Of a DNA stretch of 14,010 nt, positions 1 through 5,747 are shown in pieces. The position numbers were made by a program, and so were the translations under genes. Within the stretch, counting starts at the first letter, position 1. Every line of letters begins with the position of its first letter. Source of the stretch: VGCC01 sp040381195 (lineage in GTDB: Bacteria; Actinomycetota; Actinomycetes; S36-B12); NCBI GenBank assembly GCA_040381195.1, contig JBEIHR010000047.1:1-14010 (forward strand), given 5' to 3'. The notes below the pieces were generated by a model. The model worked only from the letters and a program-made list of their open reading frames with translations. It searched no databases and was not told where the DNA came from.

Positions 1-331
1 AGGAGCGCGGAGTGAATTGGTGCTGGAGCAACTTACGGAGCGCACGATGGCGAGCGCCGTCGGTCTCGAGCATCGACTTACGGATTTCGATCTGGCTCGC
101 ATCGAGTTCCTCGAGGTTCACCGCACCGACCTCGCTGGAGAAGATCTCCGTGTTGCGGAGCACCTCGACGATGTCGTGGTAACGCGTCACTGCCCAGAAC
201 CCGCGATTGGGTGACTCCTCCTCATTCCACGAAACAGGGTCGTTGGCCCGGAGTTCGTCGAAGACTCCCCAGGGCGCACCGTCCGCGAACAGGTCGAGAT
301 TCGCGAGGGTGATCGCTGTCGTCGTGGCCAT
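1..331 (-). CDS. Cytochrome P450, N-terminal part (cut by window edge)
   Basis: A minus-strand reading frame starts at the ATG whose first base is 331 and stays open to the window edge, giving 110 residues. A strong ribosome binding site (GGAGGAGG) lies just upstream. The stretch GFWAVTRYHDIVEVLRN (residues 44-60) followed by FSSE is typical of the early beta-sheet region of soluble bacterial P450s. Residues 88-109 (LETD, then H95-R-A-L-R99, then FTPR) match the helix C motif whose His and Arg contact the haem propionates. The haem-binding Cys and the oxygen-activating Thr would lie outside the window. It is divergent from the MarR gene, and the operon beyond carries a ferredoxin and a ferredoxin reductase, the usual electron donors. 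I infer that it hydroxylates or O-dealkylates an aromatic substrate feeding the ring-cleavage enzymes. The family call is firm; the substrate is unknown. Confidence 0.9.
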   Translation of the reverse strand, partial: MATTTAITLANLDLFADGAPWGVFDELRANDPVSWNEEESPNRGFWAVTRYHDIVEVLRNTEIFSSEVGAVNLEELDASQIEIRKSMLETDGARHRALRKLLQHQFTPRS

Positions 332-440
332 GGGTCCTCCTCCGAGAAGTCGTTCGGGTCCAAATCATTATGTATCCGAACGTTCCAGGCAAGCACTTCC
401 GGGATCTGGGCTACGGTGAGGGCTTCGGGCAGGAGGTGAC
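332..440. promoter_or_regulatory. Divergent P450 / marR promoter region with operator-like site
   Basis: These 109 bases separate the divergent P450 and MarR starts. On the minus strand CATAAT (bases 372-367) is a plausible -10 box for the P450. On the plus strand CATTAT (366-371) could serve marR. Bases 351-364 read CGTTCGGGTCCAAA, which matches 13 of 14 bases at 1000-1013 inside the palindrome in front of the dehydrogenase gene. In addition CGTTCGG (351-357) and CCGAACG (376-382) form a spaced inverted repeat flanking the AT-rich core. The arrangement suggests the MarR protein controls both directions from here. I see no good -35 box on either strand. Confidence 0.6.
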
Positions 441-968
441 ATGGCCGGCCAGCACACGTTGAGCGAGACCGAGTCGGCCGTCGCCGCGCGCCTCGGTGGC
501 ATGGATCTGGATTTCGACGCCATGGCCGTCGCCTCCAACCTCTTCCGCGCGGCGAACGCGGTCCGTAACCACCTGGAGCGCACGGTGCTCGCTAAGTCCG
601 AGCTCACCTGGACGGCCTTCGTCGTCCTGTGGGTCACCTGGATTTGGGAGCCGATCGAGACCCGGGAGATCGCCGCCGAGGCCGGATTCTCGAAGGCGAC
701 CTTGAGCGGGGTGCTCACCACCTTGGAGGGGCGGGGCCTGGTGACGCGCAGCCGAGATAAGAGGGACGGTCGGCTGGTCCTGGTCGAGCTCACCCCCTCC
801 GGGCGTCGCCTGATGAAACGGCTCTTCCCAGAGTTCAATACCCAGGAGCGCCACGTCTCCCGCCACCTCGACCGAACCCGCAAGCAGCAGGCCACCTCGG
901 TGCTGCGCGACCTGATCCGCGCCGTGGAGCAGGAGGAGGATGTGCGTCCCGGGCGGCGCCGGGCCTAG
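441..968 (+). CDS. MarR-family transcriptional regulator
   Basis: This 175-residue protein starts at an ATG preceded by a good ribosome binding site (AGGAGG). It has the MarR layout: an N-terminal helix that would dimerise (about 28-50), a winged helix-turn-helix (about 72-98, including EIAAEAGFSKATLSGVLTTLE), and the wing signature DKRDGR (106-111) followed by VELTPSGRRL. It is slightly longer than many MarR proteins because of about 25 extra N-terminal residues; a shorter start at the in-frame ATG at 501 is possible but lacks such a ribosome binding site. MarR proteins such as HpaR commonly repress aromatic-acid catabolic genes and are released by the substrate or a CoA/phenolic derivative. 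Its position between the P450 and the catabolic operon, and the matching sites in both promoters, point to local control. The ligand is unknown. Confidence 0.92.
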   Translation: MAGQHTLSETESAVAARLGGMDLDFDAMAVASNLFRAANAVRNHLERTVLAKSELTWTAFVVLWVTWIWEPIETREIAAEAGFSKATLSGVLTTLEGRGLVTRSRDKRDGRLVLVELTPSGRRLMKRLFPEFNTQERHVSRHLDRTRKQQATSVLRDLIRAVEQEEDVRPGRRRA

Positions 969-998
969 TTGCCAACCGGGTGACGCCGGCCCGATAAT
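969..998 (+). promoter_or_regulatory. Promoter of the hpaE-type operon
   Basis: TTGCCA (969-974) and GATAAT (993-998) are separated by 18 bases, close to the housekeeping sigma consensus. The -35 box begins immediately after the marR stop codon (966-968), so the operon can be transcribed separately from marR. The predicted transcription start, near 1005, falls inside the adjoining palindrome. Confidence 0.7.
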
Positions 999-1016
999 CC
1001 GTTAGGGTCCAAACGG
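999..1016. promoter_or_regulatory. 18-bp palindromic operator, probable MarR binding site
   Basis: The sequence CCGTTAGGGTCCAAACGG is an imperfect palindrome (CCGTTnGGnnCCnAACGG, 14 of 18 bases symmetric) that abuts the -10 box and covers the predicted start point. Size and position fit a MarR dimer that blocks promoter opening. Bases 1000-1013 recur with one mismatch at 351-364 in the P450/marR promoter, which supports a shared regulator. Binding is inferred, not shown. Confidence 0.65.
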
Positions 1017-1041
1017 TTCCCATCCGCGTGTGAGGGCAGGT

Positions 1042-2505
1042 ATGAGCACGATCACCATCGCCGGTGTCGAGGTCGACACCCGCCACTGGATCGGCGGTCG
1101 GCGTGTGGCATCCGCGGAGACGTTCACCGACGTCTCCCCTGTGGACGGTGCGATCCTCGGGGAAATCAGCCGCGGGGGAACCGAAGAGGCCGATGCCGCC
1201 GTCGCGGCCGCGAAGGATGCCTTCCCGGCCTGGGCTCGGCTCACCCCACGGGAGCGTGGAGCGATCCTGCATGCGGTCGCAGACAACGTCGAGGCGCACA
1301 TCGAGCAACTCGCGAATATCGAGACTCTCGACAACGGTTCACTGCTGCGCTCCCACCTGCGCGGGGTCATGCCACGAGTGGTGATGAATATCCGCTTCTT
1401 CGCGGACTACGCCATCAATGACCTGCACCACCCGGTCTGGGAGACGCGTGGGCATGAAAACCACGTGTCCTGGGATCCGTCCGGACCCACAGTGATCATC
1501 ACTCCGTGGAACGCGCCGCTGATGCTCGCCACCTGGCGCATCGGACCCGCACTCGCTTCCGGTGACACCGTGGTGCTGAAGCCACCGGAGTGGGCGCCGC
1601 TCACCGCGTCCTACTTCGCTGATCTCGCCCACGAGGCCGGCCTCCCTGCGGGCGTGTTCAACGTGGTCCAAGGATTCGGCCCCGAGGCGGGTGCACCACT
1701 CACCCGGAATCCCGACGTCTCCCGCATCTGCTTCACCGGGTCCGTGCCGACGGCGAAGGTCATCGCGCGCAATGCCGCGGAAAACCTGATCCCCTGTTCC
1801 TTCGAACTCGGTGGCAAGAGCCCCACGGTGATCCTCGACGATGCCGACCTCGATCTCGCCGTCGACCTCGCCATCGAGCAATACGACAACGCCGGTCAGG
1901 TATGCCTGGCGGGAACCCGCCTGCTCGTACAGACCGGAATCGCCGAGGAATTCGCCCAGCGCTTCGCCGAGCGCGCTGCGCAGATCCGCCAAGGGGATCC
2001 CCGCGACGAGTCCACTCAGATCGGTCCGAACATCCATCTCGCGCACATCGAGCGCATCCAGGGCTTCGTGGACCGTGCCAAAGCTGCTGGAGCAACTGTC
2101 GCCTACGGCGGCGAGGTGAACTCCGCCATCGGGAGTCACTACTTCACGCCCACGTTGATCGTCGATGCCCCCGCGGGGAGCGAGATCCTCACCCAGGAGG
2201 TCTTCGGACCGGTGCTCACGATGCAGACCTTCGCCTCCGACGAGGAGGGACTCGCTCTCGCGAATGGCACCGAGTTCGGACTGGCCGCGTGCGTGGTGAC
2301 GGGAAGTCGCGAACGGGCCGAGCGCTTTTGCGCCCACCTCGTCGCCGGCACCATTTGGGTGAACTGCTTCTTCGTCCGCGATCTCGCAGCCCCCTTCGGC
2401 GGATCGAAGAAGTCCGGTATCGGCCGCGAGGGTGGGCTCTGGTCCTTCGACTTCTACGCAGACGTCAAGAACACCGTGTATTCACCGAACGGCTGGAAGG
2501 AGTAG
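1042..2505 (+). CDS. hpaE: 5-carboxymethyl-2-hydroxymuconate semialdehyde dehydrogenase type aldehyde dehydrogenase
   Basis: This is a full-length NAD(P)-dependent aldehyde dehydrogenase of 487 residues. The catalytic set is visible: Asn157 in PWNAP, Glu255 in ELGGKSP and the nucleophile Cys288 in GQVCLAG. The C-terminal part (FFVRDLAAPFGGSKKSG, then GREGG and a YADVKN-like end) resembles HpaE, which oxidises the semialdehyde made by ring cleavage of homoprotocatechuate to the dicarboxylic acid. I chose the ATG at 1042 because GAGGG lies five bases upstream; a GTG at 1030 would add four residues. It is the first gene of the operon, behind its own promoter and operator, and the next gene starts two bases after its stop. 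The general enzyme class is certain. The exact substrate rests on similarity to HpaE as I recall it and on the dioxygenase next door. Confidence 0.85.
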   Translation: MSTITIAGVEVDTRHWIGGRRVASAETFTDVSPVDGAILGEISRGGTEEADAAVAAAKDAFPAWARLTPRERGAILHAVADNVEAHIEQLANIETLDNGSLLRSHLRGVMPRVVMNIRFFADYAINDLHHPVWETRGHENHVSWDPSGPTVIITPWNAPLMLATWRIGPALASGDTVVLKPPEWAPLTASYFADLAHEAGLPAGVFNVVQGFGPEAGAPLTRNPDVSRICFTGSVPTAKVIARNAAENLIPCSFELGGKSPTVILDDADLDLAVDLAIEQYDNAGQVCLAGTRLLVQTGIAEEFAQRFAERAAQIRQGDPRDESTQIGPNIHLAHIERIQGFVDRAKAAGATVAYGGEVNSAIGSHYFTPTLIVDAPAGSEILTQEVFGPVLTMQTFASDEEGLALANGTEFGLAACVVTGSRERAERFCAHLVAGTIWVNCFFVRDLAAPFGGSKKSGIGREGGLWSFDFYADVKNTVYSPNGWKE

Positions 2506-2507
2506 TC

Positions 2508-3407
2508 ATGGGCGAGGTCGTCGGGGCTGCGCTATTGGCGCACGTGCCCACCATCATGCTGCCGGAGGAGATTCGTAAGGAGATCAACGAGGGCAAGGAG
2601 ATTTCCCTGGTTCCCGGCTTGCGCAAGCTCCGCGCAGACAAGTTCGAGACCCTCGACTACGACACCGTCATCGTGCTCGACTCGCACTGGGCCACGACAG
2701 TTGAGTTCGTGGTCACGGCGCAGGATCGCCGTGCCGGACTGTTCACCTCCGAGGAACTTCCTCGCGGTATGTGCCGCATCCCCTTCGACTTCCCAGGGGA
2801 TCCGGAGCTGGCTCATGCGATTGCCGCGGCCGGACCGGGCGCCGGTACCTGGATGACCGCGATCGACGACCCCTACCTCCCCATCTTCTACGCCACGATC
2901 AACCTCTGGGATTTCCTGGGTCGGGGATTGCCGGATAAGCGCTGGCTATCCGTCAGCGTCTGCCAGACCGGTGATACCGAGGACTTCCTGCGTGCGGGAC
3001 GCGCCATCAAGGAGGCGATCGCACAGACGGATCGCAAGGTTCTTCTCCTCGCCTCGGGTGCGATGTCGCATACGTTCTGGCCTCTGCGCGAGATCCGGGA
3101 CCACGAGGCCAGCGACCCCAAGCACATCTTCACGCCGGAGGCGTACGCGGCGGATCTCGAGCGTCTCGAATGGTTCGCACAGGGCGACCACCGTCGCGTC
3201 ATCGAGACGATGCCGGAGTTCCTGACGTACAAGCCTGAGGCGCGCTTCGCCCACTACTTGATGATGATGGGTGCACTCGGTGAAGGGGACGTGATCGCCC
3301 CCGGGGAGCTCTACAGTGAGTATGAGAACTCAGTGGGCACCGGACAGGTGCACGTGTGGTTCGAGCGTCCCGCACCAGGATGGACCGGCCAGAAGGCGGC
3401 TGCATGA
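2508..3407 (+). CDS. hpaD: 3,4-dihydroxyphenylacetate 2,3-dioxygenase type extradiol dioxygenase (LigB superfamily)
   Basis: This 299-residue protein belongs to the class III extradiol dioxygenases, which use non-haem Fe(II) to open catechol rings next to the hydroxyls. Likely metal ligands are His12 in AHVPT, His60 in VLDSHW and Glu267 in GELYSEYENS. Other family landmarks are FTSEELPRGM (79-88), LASGAMSHTFWP (181-192, with a probable catalytic His188) and GTGQVHVWF (277-285). These follow the order in E. coli HpaD/HpcB, which cleaves homoprotocatechuate. The ATG at 2508 has AAGGAG five bases upstream, in the last codons of hpaE. The frame is open far upstream, but that part is only a shadow of hpaE. 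The stop overlaps the next start by four bases, implying translational coupling. A related catechol acid substrate cannot be excluded. Confidence 0.88.
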   Translation: MGEVVGAALLAHVPTIMLPEEIRKEINEGKEISLVPGLRKLRADKFETLDYDTVIVLDSHWATTVEFVVTAQDRRAGLFTSEELPRGMCRIPFDFPGDPELAHAIAAAGPGAGTWMTAIDDPYLPIFYATINLWDFLGRGLPDKRWLSVSVCQTGDTEDFLRAGRAIKEAIAQTDRKVLLLASGAMSHTFWPLREIRDHEASDPKHIFTPEAYAADLERLEWFAQGDHRRVIETMPEFLTYKPEARFAHYLMMMGALGEGDVIAPGELYSEYENSVGTGQVHVWFERPAPGWTGQKAAA

Positions 3408-4279
3408 CCGAGTACCGCAGGATCCTGCTCGACGGGTACCCCTGCCAGGTGGTGCGTGAAGGCGATTCCCTCGTCGCCGGTGATGGCCGCGTTGTGGCCA
3501 TCGCGGACGCACTCCACCTCCCACCCGTTGAGCCCACCAAGATCATCTGCGTGCACTTGAACTACGACTCGCGCACACAGGAGTTCATGACCAAGTTGCC
3601 GCCGGCGCCGACCTATTTCCACAAACCCATAACCGCGCTCAACTCCCACAACGGTGACGTCGTACGACCCCAGGGCTGCAAGTGGCTCAACTACGAGGGA
3701 GAGATCGTGATCGTGATCGGTAAGACGTGCCGAAACATCTCCCCCGCCGAGGCCTCGGAGTACATCGCCGGTTACACCGTCGGAAATGATTACGGGTTGC
3801 ACGATTTCCGTGATACCGACGCGGGTTCGATGTTGCGTGTCAAGGGATCCGACACCCTGGCACCGATCGGACCAGGTCTGGTGACCGATTGGGATCCGCG
3901 CGGTAAGCGCATCCGAACCCTCGTCAACGGGGTGGTCAAGCAGGACGACACCACCGATGGCATGGAGTGGGACATGAACTACCTCGTCGCGGACATCGCA
4001 CGCACCATCACCCTCGTGCCCGGTGATGTGATCTTCTCGGGCACCCCGGCAAACTCCCGCACGGTGTATCCGGGTGACGTCGTCGAGGTGGAGGTGGAAG
4101 GACTCGGAACCCTGCGCAATGTGATCGTCGAAGGCCCCACCCCCATCCGCACTGACGTGGGCGCACAACCCTCGGAGAGCGAGGAGGTCATCTCGACCGC
4201 GAAGGGTGGCGACTGGGAGTTCCGGGGTATCCGCACCCCGTCCAAGGATCTTTACCCATCCTTAGTCGAGGAGAAGTAG
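3404..4279 (+). CDS. hpaG: Fumarylacetoacetate hydrolase family protein, HpaG-like decarboxylase/isomerase
   Basis: This 291-residue protein has the fumarylacetoacetate hydrolase (FAH) fold. An N-terminal region of about 45 residues precedes the catalytic domain, which begins near KIICVHLNY (46-54). Divalent-metal ligands are probably Glu98 and Glu100 in NYEGEIVIVIG and Asp129 in GNDYGLHDFR; K148-G-S-D150 and SGTP (212-215) are further family marks. In the homoprotocatechuate pathway, HpaG decarboxylates and isomerises the ring-cleavage product after the dehydrogenase step. E. coli HpaG carries two tandem domains, whereas this one has a single domain. The FAH family also includes hydrolases and other decarboxylases, so the exact reaction is inferred from the neighbours. 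The start overlaps the end of hpaD (ATGA). The residues after about 250 form an extra tail of uncertain role. Confidence 0.75.
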   Translation: MTEYRRILLDGYPCQVVREGDSLVAGDGRVVAIADALHLPPVEPTKIICVHLNYDSRTQEFMTKLPPAPTYFHKPITALNSHNGDVVRPQGCKWLNYEGEIVIVIGKTCRNISPAEASEYIAGYTVGNDYGLHDFRDTDAGSMLRVKGSDTLAPIGPGLVTDWDPRGKRIRTLVNGVVKQDDTTDGMEWDMNYLVADIARTITLVPGDVIFSGTPANSRTVYPGDVVEVEVEGLGTLRNVIVEGPTPIRTDVGAQPSESEEVISTAKGGDWEFRGIRTPSKDLYPSLVEEK

Positions 4280-4327
4280 TTCCTTAACCACGTCAGCGGC
4301 AGACTCGAGTTCGGATAGAGGAGAGAG

Positions 4328-4522
4328 ATGATCACGATCAACGTCGACATGGACAAGTGCCAGCACTATGGCCAGTGCTGCTTCGAAGCGGAGGATGTCT
4401 TCCAACTCGATGACGACGGCAAGCTGAAGTACACCAAGGAGGTCGGCGACGACCGGCTCGCCGATATCGAGTCGGCGGCCGATGTCTGCCCGATGCAGGC
4501 CATCAGCTTCGAACAGTCATGA
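4328..4522 (+). CDS. Small P450-type ferredoxin with a C-x2-Y-x2-C cluster motif
   Basis: This 64-residue acidic ferredoxin has Cys11 and Cys17 in CQHYGQC and Cys54 followed by Pro55 (VCPMQAI). The position that holds a fourth cysteine in [4Fe-4S] proteins is Tyr14, so a [3Fe-4S] cluster, or a [4Fe-4S] cluster with an unusual ligand, is expected. Proteins of this size and pattern deliver single electrons to bacterial P450s. It follows the FAH gene by 48 bases, has a good ribosome binding site (GAGGAGAG), and overlaps the reductase gene by four bases (ATGA). Together with the reductase and the divergent P450 it makes a complete three-part monooxygenase. Cys18 directly after Cys17 is an extra cysteine that may not bind the cluster. 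Confidence 0.92.
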   Translation: MITINVDMDKCQHYGQCCFEAEDVFQLDDDGKLKYTKEVGDDRLADIESAADVCPMQAISFEQS

Positions 4523-5709
4523 CCAGCGGGCAGGTCGTCGTCGTCGGGGCGGGTCTCGGCGGCCTGCGGGCGGCGGAGTCCCTGCGCGGAGCCGGGTACG
4601 ACGGTCAAATCGTCATCGTGGGTGATGAGCCGCATCACCCGTACAACCGTCCACCGCTCTCCAAGGAAGCTCTCTCCGGCGGAGTGTCGGTCGAGGAACT
4701 CGAGTTCCGCCGCAAGTCGAGCGTCGACGATGTCGAGTGGCGGCTCGGGTCACCCGTCGTCTCCAGTGATCTCACCGCCCAGACGGTCACGCTGGCGGAC
4801 GGCTCGGTGATTCCATTCGACGGGCTCGTCGTGGCGAGCGGGATTCGACCGCGCGCCCTGCCGATCCCCGGACCCGCGAAGGGTCGCTATTTCCTGCGTA
4901 CTGCGCAGGACGCCGCACGCGTCCGCGAGCACCTCGTCCCCGGTGCACGCGTGGTGATCATGGGAGCCGGGTTCATCGGGTGCGAGGTTGCTGCCACGGC
5001 AGTGGGTCTGGGCGCCACCGTGCACGTGGTCGCACTCGACGAGGAACCGATGGTCAGGCCACTTGGTCGCGAACTCGGTGCCGGGATGCGCAGGCGACAC
5101 GAGGCGAAGGGGGTTGTCTTCCATCTGGGACGCACGATCACCGAGTTCCTCGGTGAGGATCACGTCACTGGGGCACGACTCGATGACGGCACCGTGCTCG
5201 ACGCCGACGTCGTGATCGAAGCGGTCGGCTCGGTGGCGAACACGGAGTGGCTTGATGGCAACGGCCTCGATCTCTCGGATGGCCTCCTCGTCGATGAGGG
5301 AATGCGTGTGACGGATGCACCGTGCCCGGTGGTCGCCGTCGGTGACCTCGCACGTCACCCCAATGCGCTCTTCCCAGGCCCTGCTCGACGCATCGAGCAT
5401 TGGAACATGCCCACGGAAACCGGCCGGCGCGCGGGTGCGACCCTGGCCGCGCTCCTGAGCGGGCAGGAACCTGCAGCGGCACCCTTCAGCGCGATGCCGT
5501 CGTTCTGGTCCGATCAGTACAAGCACAAGGTGCAGTCATTCGGCATGCCGGGAATCGCACACCGCATTTCCCTTGTCGACGGCGACGTCGATGGTCCGTG
5601 CATCGTCGAATACCTGGATGACACCGGGCTGGTCGGTGTCGTGGGTATCGATCGCACGAGCGATCTCGCGCCCTACCGCGCTCGGCTCGCTCAGCGCGCG
5701 AGTTCCTGA
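4519..5709 (+). CDS. NAD(P)H:ferredoxin reductase, FAD-dependent (putidaredoxin/rhodocoxin reductase type)
   Basis: This 396-residue flavoprotein has the usual three-part layout. An N-terminal FAD-binding site, GAGLGG, lies at 10-15 and is followed by YNRPPLSK (42-49). A second nucleotide site, GAGFIG (149-154), binds NADH or NADPH. VAVGDLA (272-278) contacts FAD. The C-terminal dimer/interface domain begins near PSFWSDQY (327-334). Length and motif order match the single-ferredoxin reductases that pass electrons from NAD(P)H to small ferredoxins and on to P450s. It is translationally coupled to the ferredoxin gene in front of it and is the last gene of the operon. Dioxygenase ferredoxin reductases share this fold, but no Rieske oxygenase is present here, so the P450 is the most likely final acceptor. 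Confidence 0.92.
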   Translation: MTSGQVVVVGAGLGGLRAAESLRGAGYDGQIVIVGDEPHHPYNRPPLSKEALSGGVSVEELEFRRKSSVDDVEWRLGSPVVSSDLTAQTVTLADGSVIPFDGLVVASGIRPRALPIPGPAKGRYFLRTAQDAARVREHLVPGARVVIMGAGFIGCEVAATAVGLGATVHVVALDEEPMVRPLGRELGAGMRRRHEAKGVVFHLGRTITEFLGEDHVTGARLDDGTVLDADVVIEAVGSVANTEWLDGNGLDLSDGLLVDEGMRVTDAPCPVVAVGDLARHPNALFPGPARRIEHWNMPTETGRRAGATLAALLSGQEPAAAPFSAMPSFWSDQYKHKVQSFGMPGIAHRISLVDGDVDGPCIVEYLDDTGLVGVVGIDRTSDLAPYRARLAQRASS

Positions 5710-5735
5710 CCGCGGGCCCGAAGCATCCGCGCCGC

Positions 5736-5747
5736 TATCCTGCGCCG
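5736..5747 (+). promoter_or_regulatory. Leaderless-type -10 box before the 505-residue protein
   Basis: TATCCT (5736-5741) fits the TANNNT -10 pattern and ends exactly six bases before the ATG at 5748. There is no ribosome binding site in front of that ATG. The spacing would put the transcription start at the A of the start codon, as in actinobacterial leaderless genes. No clear -35 box is visible. Confidence 0.55.

Noticed and set aside
1339..2337. Long minus-strand open frame (332 codons) inside hpaE
   Set aside because: It is antisense to a complete aldehyde dehydrogenase with all catalytic residues, and its translation has no recognisable domain. It is a high-GC shadow frame.
1902..2507. 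202-codon upstream extension of hpaD
   Set aside because: The extension overlaps the end of hpaE in another frame, is Arg-rich and domainless; the ATG at 2508 has a ribosome binding site and fits the family length.
3311..4168. Minus-strand open frame (285 codons) over the FAH gene
   Set aside because: It lies opposite a gene with clear metal-ligand motifs and coupled start; the composition of its translation (His/Val/Gly rich, no motif) is that of a shadow.
4750..5526. Minus-strand open frame (258 codons) over the ferredoxin reductase
   Set aside because: The plus-strand reductase has both nucleotide-binding motifs in order, so the opposite frame is not credible.
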